Of a stretch of DNA of 50,496 nt, positions 8,691 through 17,601 are shown in pieces. The translations under genes and the position numbers were made by a program. The stretch lies in assembly GCF_000426585.1 (NCBI RefSeq), contig NZ_AUFQ01000021.1:1-50496 (forward strand), written 5' to 3'. This DNA is from Segatella baroniae DSM 16972 = JCM 13447 (GTDB lineage: Bacteria > Bacteroidota > Bacteroidia > Bacteroidales > Bacteroidaceae). Position 1 is the first letter of the stretch; each line of letters opens with the position of its first letter. The notes beneath the pieces were generated by a model. That model was given only the letters and a program-made list of their open reading frames with translations. It was not told the DNA's origin and did no database searches.

Positions 8691-9932
8691 TCATATTTCG
8701 ATGGATTCCGACGCTGCTTTTCCTGCCACATAGCCTGTCGTCCAGGCGGCTTGCAGGTTGAAGCCGCCTGTAATGCCGTCGACATCGAGCACTTCGCCGG
8801 CAAAATAGAGGTGCCGGCATGCCTTGCTTTCGAGTGTCGAGAGGTTGACGCTTTGAAGGCTGACACCCCCGCAGGTCACAAACTCATCCTTGAATCTTCC
8901 TTTTCCGTGGATGGCATGCACGTCGTTGGTGAGTGTTTCCGTCAGTTTGTTCATGCCTTTGCGCCCCAGTTCCCCCCATCGTTTCTTGCTGTCAAGCCCG
9001 GTCCGTTCCAGCAGATAGAGCCATATACGTGAGGTCAGTCGAAAGGGGGCGACACTGCCAAGCTGCTTTTTCAGATTGCCTTGTGCAAGTTCTGAAAGCC
9101 GCTGTTGGACGATGGTCGTGTTGGTTTCACCCACCCAGTTGATGGCTACGTCGACTTCATACGCCTGTTCATGCAGATGGCGGGCGGCATGGGCCGACAG
9201 TTTCAGTGTCGCCGGCCCGCTCATGCCCCAATGGGTGATGAGCAGCGCGCCTTCGCTCTTGAACTTTGTCGAAGGTATTGACAGGCCGACCGGGTCGACC
9301 ACGGCCCCCGTCAAATTGGTGAACGCTTTGTCTTCGACACAGAACGTGAACAGCGAAGGAACGGGTTCCACGATTTCGTGCCCTGTCTGTGCGTGTTGTT
9401 GCAATCCCTTGAGTTGCGGCGAGCCACCTGTCGTGATGATGACATTGTCAAACCGCCGTGCGGGCTTGTCTTCAAAACTCACTTCGAGACGCCCGTCTTC
9501 CGTGGGCGTGATTCCGGACAGACAATGGTGGAGCTGAATTTCGACACCCAGTCTGCGGGCTTCGTGGGTCAGGCATTTGATGACGGCTTGCGAATCCTGC
9601 GCCTTCGGAAATACGCATTGGTCCTCCTGGGTCACAAGTTCAACGCCTTTCTCTTCAAACCATTGATATGCCTGTCGATAGTCGAATTGATTGAAGAGAC
9701 GCTTCATGAGCTTGTGGCCTCGGGGATAGACGTGTCGCAAGTCACTGACGTTCGCAAAACTGTTGGTCAGATTGCAGCGGCCGCCGCCCGAAACGCCTAC
9801 CTTGGCAAGCACCTTGCCGGTCTTTTCATATATCGCGACCGACGCGCTCGGGCAGTTTTGCTTTGCGGTTATGGCGGCGAAGAAGCCTGCCGCGCCACCG
9901 CCTATCACTGCGATATGGTTTGAAATGTTCAT
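8691..9932 (-). CDS. NAD(P)/FAD-dependent oxidoreductase, BaiN/HI0933-like flavoprotein
   Basis: A 413-aa flavoprotein. The start at 9932 puts the dinucleotide-binding signature IAVIGGGAAGFFAAITA at residues ~6-22, as usual for the family; the frame stays open further upstream but that part is GC-rich and lacks family sequence. Other family landmarks are GVSGGGRCNLTNSF (~55), CGGVSLQSVNLSTLESK (~360) and the C-terminal FAGEVLDVDGITGGFNLQ, which closes the FAD site. Members are annotated as aminoacetone oxidase-like or BaiN-like enzymes; the true substrate is generally unknown. It is preceded by the 22-bp phased array (9999-10108) and followed by the repeat island, so it seems to be transcribed alone. 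Confidence 0.9.
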   Translation of the reverse strand: MNISNHIAVIGGGAAGFFAAITAKQNCPSASVAIYEKTGKVLAKVGVSGGGRCNLTNSFANVSDLRHVYPRGHKLMKRLFNQFDYRQAYQWFEEKGVELVTQEDQCVFPKAQDSQAVIKCLTHEARRLGVEIQLHHCLSGITPTEDGRLEVSFEDKPARRFDNVIITTGGSPQLKGLQQHAQTGHEIVEPVPSLFTFCVEDKAFTNLTGAVVDPVGLSIPSTKFKSEGALLITHWGMSGPATLKLSAHAARHLHEQAYEVDVAINWVGETNTTIVQQRLSELAQGNLKKQLGSVAPFRLTSRIWLYLLERTGLDSKKRWGELGRKGMNKLTETLTNDVHAIHGKGRFKDEFVTCGGVSLQSVNLSTLESKACRHLYFAGEVLDVDGITGGFNLQAAWTTGYVAGKAASESIEI

Positions 9933-9998
9933 CTGTATTGAATGGATTGTGCGCCGCAAGTCGGCGTCTGCGGGGCGACGCTGTCCAACGGATTTCTG

Positions 9999-10108
9999 AA
10001 AGCTGCCCTTTGATCCGCCCGAAGGACTGCTTTCACCTCGTAAAAGGGCTGCGACGGGAGGACGAAAAGGCAGCGATGACAACGCGAAAGGGCTGCTTTG
10101 GCAGAGTG
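9999..10108. repeat. Phased array of degenerate 22-bp units (5 units)
   Basis: Units start at 9999, 10021, 10043, 10065 and 10087, exactly 22 bp apart. Each opens with a variant of AAAGGGCTGC (AAAGCTGCCC, GAAGGACTGC, AAAGGGCTGC, AAAAGGCAGC, AAAGGGCTGC), and three continue with TTT. It fills the gap between the flavoprotein and rlmH. A second array of the same family lies at 24327-24502. Confidence 0.7.
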
Positions 10109-10185
10109 CCTGGCCGACGGTCTGTCGCAGAGGAATCGTGAAGAAAGTCGATGAGGTCGAAGTCTTCCAAGACGGCAGCGCATGA

Positions 10186-10656
10186 CTATTCGTGGTGATA
10201 AGGCTCGCCTTTGATGATGGAGCAGGCGCGATACAGCTGCTCGGTGAAGATGAGCCTCACCATCTGGTGGCTGAATGTCATCTTGGAGAGGCTTATCTGT
10301 TCATCGGCCCGCCGATACACTTCCTTCGAGAAGCCGTAGGGGCCACCTATTATGTAGACAAGGTTTCTGGAGTTGTTTTGCTTCTTCTGCATCCACGCGG
10401 CAAATTCCACGCTGCGGTATTCCTTGCCGTGCTCGTCGAGCAGTACGACGACGTCGGAGGGCTTGACAATCTTCAGGATTTCCTCGCCCTCCTTCGTTTT
10501 CTGCTGCTCTTCGGAGAGGTTCTTCGTGTTCTTGATTTCGGGAATGACCGTTATCTTGAATGGCAGATAATGGTTGATTCGCTCCGTATAGTCTTGAATG
10601 CCGGCCTGAAAATGTCGGTCGGTGGTCTTGCCGACAAGAATCAATTCCACCTTCAT
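10186..10656 (-). CDS. rlmH: 23S rRNA (pseudouridine(1915)-N(3))-methyltransferase RlmH
   Basis: A 156-aa SPOUT-class methyltransferase, the usual length for RlmH. It uses S-adenosylmethionine to methylate N3 of pseudouridine 1915 in helix 69 of 23S rRNA. The start at 10656 gives the family N-terminus MKVELILVGKT. The knot region LVYIIGGPYGFS (~99-110) and the C-terminal SLSKMTFSHQMVRLIFTEQLYRA and PYHHE tail are typical. A longer frame to 11094 is only read-through. It overlaps the upstream DUF4491 gene by 4 bases, which suggests translational coupling. Confidence 0.97.
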   Translation of the reverse strand: MKVELILVGKTTDRHFQAGIQDYTERINHYLPFKITVIPEIKNTKNLSEEQQKTKEGEEILKIVKPSDVVVLLDEHGKEYRSVEFAAWMQKKQNNSRNLVYIIGGPYGFSKEVYRRADEQISLSKMTFSHQMVRLIFTEQLYRACSIIKGEPYHHE

Positions 10657-10940
10657 GGCTGCTTCTTTTCGCGCTTGGGGAACCATCCCTTTTCCACCCG
10701 CCTGCGCTGTTCGAACAACTCTCCTATGCTCCACAGCAGCGACGCGCCCAAGACGCCCAGCAGCGAAGACAGGAAAATGTCGCCGACGAACAGGGCGGCA
10801 ACGACTGCCATGATACCCGTTATAAGAAATATCCACCACGGTTTCGTCCCGAAATAATACTCCGTCTTGATGACAATGGGGTGGAATACGCCGATGATGA
10901 GAAAGGTGCAAATTGCTATTAGGATACCCGTGAAGTGCAT
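10653..10940 (-). CDS. DUF4491 family small membrane protein
   Basis: A 95-aa protein with three hydrophobic segments (residues ~3-22, 36-50 and 52-72) and a basic, charged C-terminus (EQRRRVEKGWFPKREKKQP). The opening MHFTGILIAICTFLIIGVFHPIVIKTEYYFG is characteristic of DUF4491, a Bacteroidota family of unknown function. It overlaps rlmH by 4 bases, and the pairing of these two genes is common in relatives as far as I recall. It probably sits in the inner membrane; no biochemical role is known to me. Confidence 0.88.
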   Translation of the reverse strand: MHFTGILIAICTFLIIGVFHPIVIKTEYYFGTKPWWIFLITGIMAVVAALFVGDIFLSSLLGVLGASLLWSIGELFEQRRRVEKGWFPKREKKQP

Positions 10941-11010
10941 ATAGGCTTGTTTTTGGAGACAAAGTTACAAAAAATAACGTATTAATCGGACATGTATTGA
11001 TTAATTTGAC

Positions 11011-11018
11011 TATCTTTG
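11011..11018 (+). promoter_or_regulatory. -7 promoter box (TATCTTTG) upstream of the phosphohexomutase gene
   Basis: TATCTTTG matches the Bacteroidota -7 consensus TAnnTTTG. No TTG is found at the usual ~20-base spacing, so only the -7 half is supported. Transcription would start near 11024, leaving a leader of about 85 bases. Confidence 0.45.
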
Positions 11019-11107
11019 CAATGATACCATACGGGACGAACCGATGGCCCGTGGCCGTTTCCGTCAGAGAATTTGAATCTATATCAATTATCAATACCTA
11101 TTTTATT

Positions 11108-12856
11108 ATGGACAACAATACAGAACTGATTGCTCAATGTGAGCAGAAGGCCAGACAATGGCTGGCCCCGGCCTTCGACGAAGAGACGCGCAGGGAAGTG
11201 CTCCAAAAGCTGGAGGCGGATGACAAGACCGACTTGATAGAAAGCTTCTACAAGGACTTGGAGTTTGGAACGGGCGGCCTTCGCGGTATCATGGGTGTAG
11301 GCTCCAACCGGATGAACGTCTATACCGTGGGCATGGCGACGCAGGGATTCGCCAACTATCTGAAATTGAATTTCAAAGACCGCGACCGCATTTCGGTTGT
11401 CGTGTGCCATGACTGCCGCAACAACAGCCGGAAGTTTGCGGAGACGGTGGCCGACATCTTCTCGGCCAACGGCATTTACGTCTATCTCTTCGACGACATG
11501 CGCCCCACGCCGGAGTGCTCCTACGCCATCCGGAAACTGGGTTGCCAGGCAGGTGTGAACATCACCGCCAGCCACAACCCCAAGGAGTATAACGGCTACA
11601 AGGCCTATTGGGAAGACGGCGCGCAGGTGTTGGCCCCCCATGACGCGGGTATCATCGCCGAAGTGGGCAAGGTTTCCGTAGACGACGTGAAGTTTGCCGG
11701 CAACAAGGAACTCATCCAGTTGATTGGAGCGGACATCGACAAGCCTTATCTGGAGCAAATCCATACGCTCAGCATCGACCCCGAAGTCATCAAGCGGCAG
11801 CACGACCTGAAGATTGTCTACACCCCATTGCACGGAACTGGCATGATGTCCATCCCGCAGTCGTTGAAGCTTTGGGGATTCGACAATGTGCATTGTGTGA
11901 AGGAACAGATGGTGAGGAGTGGTGATTTCCCGACCGTCAAGAGCCCGAATCCCGAAAACGGCGAAGCGCTGGCGTTGGCCATCCGCGACGCGAAGGCATT
12001 GGATGCCGACATCGTGATGGCGAGCGACCCGGACGCCGACCGCGTGGGCATGGCCTGCAAGAACGACAAGGGCGAGTGGGTGTTGATCAACGGCAACCAG
12101 ACCTGCCTGCTGTTCCTGTATTACATCATCACCAACCGCAAGGCGAAAGGGCTTTTGCAGCCGTCAGATTTCATCGTAAAGACGATTGTGACCACCGAAC
12201 TCATCAAGAAGGTGGCCGACAAGGCAGGAATTGAAATGCGCGACTGCTATACCGGCTTCAAATGGATTGCCCGCGAAATCAGGCTTTCCGAAGGCAAGCA
12301 GAAGTATATCGGTGGAGGAGAGGAGAGCTATGGCTTCCTGGCTCAAGACTTCGTCCGCGACAAGGACGCCGTTTCTGCAATGAGCCTGTTGGCCGAAATC
12401 TGCGCTTGGGCCAAAGACCAGGGCAAGACCTTGTATGAGGTGCTCATGGACATCTACATGGAATATGGATTCTCGTGCGAGTTCACGATCAACGTCGTTC
12501 GACCGGGCAAGACGGGGGCTGACGAAATCAAGCAGATGATGACGAATTTCAGAGCCAATCCGCCCAAGGAACTGGGTGGCTCCAAGGTCGTTCTGTGGAA
12601 GGATTTCCAGACGCTCGAAGCTGTCCGTGCCGACGGAACGAAGGAAAAGATGGACATGCCTGACACAAGCAACGTGCTCCAGTGGTTCTGCGAAGATGGC
12701 ACCAAGGTGAGTGTACGCCCGTCGGGAACCGAACCGAAGATAAAGTTCTACCTCGAAGTGAAGGGCAACATGACCGATCCATCCGAATATGAGTCGCTCA
12801 TGGAGCAGAGTACGAAACAGATAGAGACCATCAAAGCAAGTCTGAACTTGGACTGA
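11108..12856 (+). CDS. Phospho-sugar mutase (phosphoglucomutase/phosphomannomutase, alpha-D-phosphohexomutase family)
   Basis: A 582-aa cytosolic enzyme that interconverts hexose 1- and 6-phosphates through a phosphoserine. Start 11108 gives MDNNTELIAQCEQKARQWL; the frame extends 37 codons upstream without family sequence. Landmarks: TASHNP with the phosphorylated Ser155, the metal-binding loop DPDADRVG, the sugar-binding loop GGGEESYGF and the phosphate-binding RPSGTEPKIKFYL near the C-terminus. The N-terminal GTGGLRGIMGVG is typical of the long phosphoglucomutase-2-like subgroup. It is a single-gene unit closed by a strong terminator. Sugar specificity cannot be told from sequence. Confidence 0.95.
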   Translation: MDNNTELIAQCEQKARQWLAPAFDEETRREVLQKLEADDKTDLIESFYKDLEFGTGGLRGIMGVGSNRMNVYTVGMATQGFANYLKLNFKDRDRISVVVCHDCRNNSRKFAETVADIFSANGIYVYLFDDMRPTPECSYAIRKLGCQAGVNITASHNPKEYNGYKAYWEDGAQVLAPHDAGIIAEVGKVSVDDVKFAGNKELIQLIGADIDKPYLEQIHTLSIDPEVIKRQHDLKIVYTPLHGTGMMSIPQSLKLWGFDNVHCVKEQMVRSGDFPTVKSPNPENGEALALAIRDAKALDADIVMASDPDADRVGMACKNDKGEWVLINGNQTCLLFLYYIITNRKAKGLLQPSDFIVKTIVTTELIKKVADKAGIEMRDCYTGFKWIAREIRLSEGKQKYIGGGEESYGFLAQDFVRDKDAVSAMSLLAEICAWAKDQGKTLYEVLMDIYMEYGFSCEFTINVVRPGKTGADEIKQMMTNFRANPPKELGGSKVVLWKDFQTLEAVRADGTKEKMDMPDTSNVLQWFCEDGTKVSVRPSGTEPKIKFYLEVKGNMTDPSEYESLMEQSTKQIETIKASLNLD

Positions 12857-12863
12857 TTGACGC

Positions 12864-12915
12864 TCTACAAACAACAAAAGGCAATCCGATTGGATTGCCT
12901 TTTGTTGTTTGTAGA
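12864..12915. terminator. Symmetric bidirectional terminator
   Basis: A perfect 24-bp inverted repeat (12864-12887 and 12892-12915) with a 4-base loop GATT. The GC part GGCAATCC/GGATTGCC is followed on both strands by TTTTGTTGTTT, so it can terminate the phosphohexomutase transcript rightwards and the malic enzyme transcript leftwards. Confidence 0.9.
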
Positions 12916-12930
12916 CAAGCGTATCGAAAA

Positions 12931-15222
12931 CTAATGCCTGTTTTTGGTAATCTTGTCAACGTATGCGTCGATGACGGCCACGGCCGTAATGTTGACTACG
13001 TCGCGAACGGAAGCTTCGAAGTCGGTGAAGTGGATGGGCTTGTTCAGCCCCATCTGAATCGGACCGATGATTTCCACGTCGGGGTCGAGAGCCTTCAGCA
13101 GCATGTAGGAACTGTTGGCCGAAGACATGTTGGGGAACACGAGCGTGTTGACATCTTTGCCTTTAAGACGTGTGAAGGGATATTTGTCGTCTCTCAATTC
13201 CTTGTTGAACGCGAAGTTCACCTGCATTTCCCCGTCGATGGCCATGTCGGGATAGTCTCTTTGCAGATGTTCCACTGCCTGGTGGACTTTGAGCGGAGAT
13301 CCTGCCTCGTCCGTACCGAAGTTGGAGTAACTGATCATGGCCACGACAGGTTCTTCGTTGAAGAATCGGACGCTCTGCGCGCTCAGCTTGGCTATGTCGT
13401 ACAGGACGTTCTCGTCGGGATGACGGTTGATCAGCGTGTCGGCCAGATAGTAAGTGCCCTTCTTGGTGTTCAAGATGTGCATGGTGCCGAAGGTCTTGTA
13501 GCCGGGACGGATTCCGACGACTTCTTTCGCAACCTTGATGGTGTTCGAATACTTGGTGTAGAGGCCTGTGATGAAGGCGTCCGCATCGCCTTGTTCCACC
13601 ATGGACATGCCGAAGTAGTTGCGTTCATACATCTTGTCGTAAGCCTCTTCGAACGTGTAGCCCTGCCGCGCTTTACGCTCCGCCAGATGTTTTGCGAATG
13701 TAGCGCGTCTTCCTTGCTCCGGGTCTGCACGCATGTCGACGATTTCAATGCCTTCGAGATTGAGCTTTAGGCGCTGTGCCAATCGGTTGAGACGGTCGGG
13801 GTTGCCCAACAAAATAGGATGGCAGATTCCTTCCTGCTTGGCTTGTACTGCCGCTTTCATCATCGTTGGATGTCCACCTTCCGCAAAGACGACCCGCTGT
13901 GGGTGGCGTCTTGCGGTCTCGTGCAGCTTCTGGGTCAGCTTTGTCTCTTGTCCCAGCAACTGCATGAGATTCTTTTTGTAGGCCTCCCAGTCCGTTATCG
14001 ACCTGCGGGCCACGCCGCTTTCCATAGCCGCTTTGGCGACGGCGGCGCTTACTTCCGTTATAAGTCGTGGGTCTACCGGTTTGGGAATGAAGTATTTGGG
14101 ACCGAAGGTCAGGTCGTTGACACGATAGACGTCGTTGACAACATCAGGCACGGGCTGCTTTGCCAAGTCGGCGATTGCGTGTACGGCCGCCATCTTCATT
14201 TCTTCGTTGATGGCACGGGCGTGTACGTCCAGTGCGCCTCTGAATATATAGGGGAAGCCTATGACGTTGTTGATTTGGTTGGGATAGTCGCTGCGCCCCG
14301 TCGACATCAGAATGTCGGGGCGGCTTGCCATCGCGTCTTCGTAGGAAATCTCCGGCACAGGGTTGGCAAGCGCGAACACAATGGGCGTGGGGGCCATCGA
14401 GCGAATCATGTCTTGGGTCAGAATGTTTCCCTTTGACAAGCCCACGAAAACATCGGCACCCTTCATCGCTTCCTCCAGTGTGTGGATGTCGGTTCTGTCC
14501 GTGGCGAACAATTTCTTCTGTTCCGTGAGGTTTTCTCGGCTCTTTGTGATGACGCCTTTGGAGTCGAGCATGACGATGTTTTCACGTTTTGCTCCAAGTG
14601 CGCAATACAGTTGTGTGCAACTGATGGCTGCGGCACCGGCGCCATTCACGACTATCTTCACCTTCTTGATGTCCTTGCCGGCCACTTCAAGGGCGTTTTT
14701 CAGACCGGCGGCAGATATGATGGCCGTGCCATGCTGGTCGTCGTGCATCACCGGAATGTCGAGCGTCTCTTTCAATCGCTTCTCAATGTAGAAGCACTCC
14801 GGGGCTTTGATGTCCTCCAGATTGATTCCACCAAAAGACGGGGCAATCTTTTCAACGGCTTCGCAGAACTTTACAGGGTCTTTCTCCGCGACCTCAATGT
14901 CGAACACGTCAATGCCGCCATAAATCTTGAACAGCAGTCCTTTTCCTTCCATAACGGGCTTGCCGCTCATCGCCCCGATGTCGCCAAGGCCTAAAACGGC
15001 GGTACCATTGCTGATGACGGCAACGAGATTTCCCTTGTCCGTATATTTATAGACCGCGTCCGGGTCACTTTGAATTTCCAAACATGGGTAGGCTACGCCC
15101 GGAGAGTAGGCCAAGCTGAGATCCGTTTGCGTGTGATAGGGTTTGGTCGGTTTGACCTCTATTTTGCCAGGCCTACCATTAGAATGATATTCAAGGGCGG
15201 CTTCTTTTGTAATCTTTACCAT
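12931..15222 (-). CDS. maeB: NADP-dependent malic enzyme with C-terminal phosphotransacetylase-like domain
   Basis: A 763-aa two-domain protein, the length of MaeB. The malic enzyme half (residues ~1-420) decarboxylates malate to pyruvate; it shows [46 protein letters not shown] and a Rossmann signature [13 protein letters not shown]. The second half (~430-763), beginning near [16 protein letters not shown], is a phosphate acetyl/butyryltransferase fold that in MaeB proteins is generally regulatory rather than catalytic. Start 15222 gives the family N-terminus [23 protein letters not shown]. It is divergent from the TetR gene, with -7 boxes for both in the 105-bp gap. Likely role: NADPH and pyruvate supply from C4 acids. 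Confidence 0.96.
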   Translation of the reverse strand: MVKITKEAALEYHSNGRPGKIEVKPTKPYHTQTDLSLAYSPGVAYPCLEIQSDPDAVYKYTDKGNLVAVISNGTAVLGLGDIGAMSGKPVMEGKGLLFKIYGGIDVFDIEVAEKDPVKFCEAVEKIAPSFGGINLEDIKAPECFYIEKRLKETLDIPVMHDDQHGTAIISAAGLKNALEVAGKDIKKVKIVVNGAGAAAISCTQLYCALGAKRENIVMLDSKGVITKSRENLTEQKKLFATDRTDIHTLEEAMKGADVFVGLSKGNILTQDMIRSMAPTPIVFALANPVPEISYEDAMASRPDILMSTGRSDYPNQINNVIGFPYIFRGALDVHARAINEEMKMAAVHAIADLAKQPVPDVVNDVYRVNDLTFGPKYFIPKPVDPRLITEVSAAVAKAAMESGVARRSITDWEAYKKNLMQLLGQETKLTQKLHETARRHPQRVVFAEGGHPTMMKAAVQAKQEGICHPILLGNPDRLNRLAQRLKLNLEGIEIVDMRADPEQGRRATFAKHLAERKARQGYTFEEAYDKMYERNYFGMSMVEQGDADAFITGLYTKYSNTIKVAKEVVGIRPGYKTFGTMHILNTKKGTYYLADTLINRHPDENVLYDIAKLSAQSVRFFNEEPVVAMISYSNFGTDEAGSPLKVHQAVEHLQRDYPDMAIDGEMQVNFAFNKELRDDKYPFTRLKGKDVNTLVFPNMSSANSSYMLLKALDPDVEIIGPIQMGLNKPIHFTDFEASVRDVVNITAVAVIDAYVDKITKNRH

Positions 15223-15253
15223 AATATATATATTAAAACATGTATCATTGAAG

Positions 15254-15261
15254 CAAAGTTA
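15254..15261 (-). promoter_or_regulatory. -7 promoter box (TAACTTTG) for the malic enzyme gene
   Basis: Read on the minus strand, bases 15261 to 15254 spell TAACTTTG, matching TAnnTTTG, 31 bases before the ATG at 15222. A -33 TTG at normal spacing is not evident. Confidence 0.5.
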
Positions 15262-15302
15262 CTAAAAAACCACTGAAAGCAGCTGGTTTTTATATTTTTT
15301 TG

Positions 15303-15310
15303 TAACTTTG
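15303..15310 (+). promoter_or_regulatory. -7 promoter box (TAACTTTG) for the TetR-type gene
   Basis: TAACTTTG at 15303-15310, 17 bases before the ATG at 15328, preceded by a T-rich stretch. It faces away from the malic enzyme box, so the 105-bp gap is a divergent promoter region in which a TetR-type repressor could act on both genes; no palindromic operator is obvious. Confidence 0.5.
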
Positions 15311-15327
15311 CGGCATAAAGATTATAT

Positions 15328-15978
15328 ATGGATAAGAATACCCAAACAGCTTATAGACAGAATCTTAAAGTCATGATTCTGAACGTGGCGATGCAAGAGT
15401 TTTATTCCAACGGGATAAGAAATGTAAAGATGGATGACATCGCAAGGAAACTGCAGATATCCAAAAGAACACTTTATGAGATATATGGAAACAAAGAGGA
15501 GTTGCTTCTGGAAGGATTGATGCGGGACGAAGCTCGGTTTGAAAGCCAACTCCAACAATTCACGCAAAGCAAGAAAAGGAATGTGATGGAGGTCGTCATG
15601 AAATTCTTCCAAATGCAAATGAAGCGCTTGTCGCAGGTCAATCCTTGTTTTTTTGTCGAGCTGCACAAATATGATCTCATCGTTTCTTTTCTGGAAAAGA
15701 TACATAAAGAACGTAATATGCGCTCTGTTCTGTTTTTCAAGACGGGCGTGAAGGAAGGGCTGTTCAGAAATGATTTAGACTATGAACTCATCTCCCGGCT
15801 TTGTGAAGAGATGACGAGAAACGTCATGGAGAAAGAACTTTATCGTCTCTATGACTTGCAGCATATCTTCAGAAATATAATCATCGTGTTCGTTCGTGGC
15901 TTTGCCACAAAGGAAGGGATTGCCGTCATCGACAAATTCCTGGAGCAGGAAGGCCGCCAAGCAGAAGTTGTTCTGTAA
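15328..15978 (+). CDS. TetR/AcrR family transcriptional regulator
   Basis: A 216-aa protein with an N-terminal TetR-type helix-turn-helix: residues ~18-62 read ILNVAMQEFYSNGIRNVKMD, then IARKLQISKRTLYEIYGNKEELL, where the recognition helix and the YEIYGNKEEL turn are typical. The remaining ~150 residues are an alpha-helical ligand/dimer domain with no specific match I recognise. It is divergent from the malic enzyme gene and may regulate itself or that neighbour; this is inference. It stands alone; the next gene is on the opposite strand. Confidence 0.88.
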   Translation: MDKNTQTAYRQNLKVMILNVAMQEFYSNGIRNVKMDDIARKLQISKRTLYEIYGNKEELLLEGLMRDEARFESQLQQFTQSKKRNVMEVVMKFFQMQMKRLSQVNPCFFVELHKYDLIVSFLEKIHKERNMRSVLFFKTGVKEGLFRNDLDYELISRLCEEMTRNVMEKELYRLYDLQHIFRNIIIVFVRGFATKEGIAVIDKFLEQEGRQAEVVL

Positions 15979-15983
15979 ATCCG

Positions 15984-16021
15984 AAAGTCCATGCGTTTAC
16001 TGTCACAAACACATGGACTTT
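15984..16021 (+). terminator. Hairpin after the TetR gene (weak terminator candidate)
   Basis: A 10-bp perfect inverted repeat (AAAGTCCATG, 15984-15993, and its complement at 16012-16021) with an 18-base loop lies just after the stop at 15978. It is not followed by a clear T-run, so termination is uncertain. Confidence 0.4.
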
Positions 16022-16035
16022 GATTTAATGGCATG

Positions 16036-16066
16036 AAAAAACACCGCCAAGTATCACTTAGCGGTG
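16036..16066 (-). terminator. Terminator of the small lipoprotein gene
   Basis: On the minus strand an 11-bp stem (one T-G wobble) with a 3-base loop spans 16066-16042, followed by six T (16041-16036). It lies 28 bases after the lipoprotein stop codon. Confidence 0.8.
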
Positions 16067-16093
16067 CTCTCTCATTACTTGTTCGTGCTAAAA

Positions 16094-16261
16094 TTACATA
16101 GCGCTATCAGCAGCAGTAGTATCAACGGCAGCAGAGTCAGCAGCTGAATCTACAACAGCAGTATCAGAATCAGCGCCATTGGCGTTAGCCTGAGTTTTCT
16201 GACCACAAGATGCGAAAGAGATAGCAGCGATAGCTACGAACATCAAAACTAATTTCTTCAT
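16094..16261 (-). CDS. Small alanine/aspartate-rich lipoprotein (55 aa)
   Basis: A short gene: MKKLVLMFVAIAAISFASCG is a lipoprotein signal with lipobox SFASC (Cys19 lipidated), followed by a low-complexity tail built from alternating Ala, Asp, Ser, Thr and Val (TAVVDSAADSAAVDTTAADS). Small Ala/Asp-rich lipoproteins of this kind are common in Prevotella and Bacteroides, with no known function. Support comes from the signal sequence, a TACCTTTG -7 box upstream and a good terminator downstream. The codon choice in the tail (mostly GCT, GAT, GCA) suggests high expression. It is probably anchored in the outer or inner membrane. Confidence 0.8.
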   Translation of the reverse strand: MKKLVLMFVAIAAISFASCGQKTQANANGADSDTAVVDSAADSAAVDTTAADSAM

Positions 16262-16312
16262 TTTCTTTGCTTTTTAAATCTGTAAAACAATCATTTGTTT
16301 ATTAAAACGTTG

Positions 16313-16320
16313 CAAAGGTA
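16313..16320 (-). promoter_or_regulatory. -7 promoter box (TACCTTTG) for the small lipoprotein gene
   Basis: Minus-strand TACCTTTG (16320 to 16313) lies 51 bases before the ATG at 16261. The region from here to 16455 is AT-rich with no ORF. Confidence 0.5.
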
Positions 16321-16455
16321 AGTATTTTTTCTATATGTTGTTCTCTTTTTTGCGTTTTTTTTTATGCGCCATTTGTAACTTTTTTATAAGTGTTTGATTT
16401 GTAGTATATTACAAACGTCAAACGAATGTTAAATATTTCCGTTTGCCTTAACAGA

Positions 16456-17580
16456 CTACTTGCCTTCCAACAAAAATGAGTAGATTGACAGGTAGCGAAG
16501 CCCCACTTTCTTGTATTCATGATACCTGTTGACATATTCCTTGCTCTCCTTTTTTAATTTGGCGACCAACGCGCGATTCTTTGCCAAGCGGGCCATTTGG
16601 CTATAGACGCTATGATAAGAGGGAAGGACGTTCACGATAGGTTTCAAGTCTTCATTTCCTAATATATCATAGTTTTCCGGCTCTCCGCCACCAATGCAGA
16701 TGACGCCATGGCTCATGGCTTCCAACGAGTTCATGGATGGCGTATAGCTGTACAACTGGTCCAAAATGGCGTCGGCACCTCTCATCAGCTGGCGGTATTC
16801 TCGGAAAGGGACACTTTCCACAACCTTCAAATCCACCAAATCGGGCAAATCCCGTTTGACATCCAAGGCGGCTTGCAACATGATGTCTGTTCCCTTGTAT
16901 TCGCTTCGTTCCTTGTTTATCCCAAGAAAGAAGCGTGTTTTGTCGGAAGATGGCGGATGCACGGCAGGTGGGGTGGACGCGTCTTCTTCCTGGTCGCAAA
17001 CGATAGGGAAAGGAATAAAGTGCGTCTTGTGGGGATAATGGTCTTTATAAGAGACCCAGTACTCGTAAAGCCCGCAGATGATGGCGTCACAATCCTCTGC
17101 AATCATCCGGTTTAGCTTTTCTTTCGTCGTCCCCAACCAATCGGCCCGTTCTTTCAGCGCGTCTTTGTTTGTCCTTAGTTTGTTGCCGATGTTGAAGTCG
17201 CTATAGCGCAGAAGTTTTTCCACCAAGCAAGTCCGAACCCAATAATAGTCCATTCCGAAGGCTCCCATGACCACACGGCGATTATGTTTTCTTAGGAATT
17301 TGTAAATGGGGAAAATCCGTTCGGCGCGCAATTCCACGAACATGGGATTGATGAGCTGCACGATGTCGTAGCCGGTAAAAGCCCTCAACCTTGTGATGAG
17401 CTTGATGGCAAGGCGAATTCCACCGAGCTTGTTGGGAGTCCTCGACAGGTCGATGTCCCGCTCGTAATTCTTCCAGAAGTCTCCATTGGAAGCCACGGTG
17501 ACCTCATGCCCCAAGTGACGAAAAGCCAAGGCCAAAGTTGCATGTACGTTGCTATACTCCCCCAACAATAAAATGCGCAT
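16456..17580 (-). CDS. Glycosyltransferase, GT4-like
   Basis: A 374-aa protein with a GT-B-type architecture: N-terminal Rossmann start MRILLLGEYSNVHATLALAFRHLGHEVTVAS, and a C-terminal nucleotide-sugar-binding half with KGTDIMLQAAL (~231) and the SMNSLEAMSHGVICIGGGEPENY segment (~290-312), which holds the usual glutamate and glycine-rich turn of GT4 enzymes. No membrane segment is seen. It is the last of three consecutive glycosyltransferase genes on this strand, 21 bases after the preceding one, so it probably acts in assembly of a surface polysaccharide or lipid-linked glycan. Donor and acceptor cannot be told. Confidence 0.85.
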   Translation of the reverse strand: MRILLLGEYSNVHATLALAFRHLGHEVTVASNGDFWKNYERDIDLSRTPNKLGGIRLAIKLITRLRAFTGYDIVQLINPMFVELRAERIFPIYKFLRKHNRRVVMGAFGMDYYWVRTCLVEKLLRYSDFNIGNKLRTNKDALKERADWLGTTKEKLNRMIAEDCDAIICGLYEYWVSYKDHYPHKTHFIPFPIVCDQEEDASTPPAVHPPSSDKTRFFLGINKERSEYKGTDIMLQAALDVKRDLPDLVDLKVVESVPFREYRQLMRGADAILDQLYSYTPSMNSLEAMSHGVICIGGGEPENYDILGNEDLKPIVNVLPSYHSVYSQMARLAKNRALVAKLKKESKEYVNRYHEYKKVGLRYLSIYSFLLEGK

Positions 17581-17601
17581 CGCAAACAGAAAATTTGGTG
17601 A

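Noticed and set aside
9933..10185. Small ORFs between the flavoprotein and rlmH
   Set aside because: These frames follow the 22-bp array, are GC-rich by composition, and lack start signals or motifs.
15223..15327. TetR operator palindrome between malic enzyme and regulator
   Set aside because: I looked for an inverted repeat of suitable length near the two boxes and found none that stands out.
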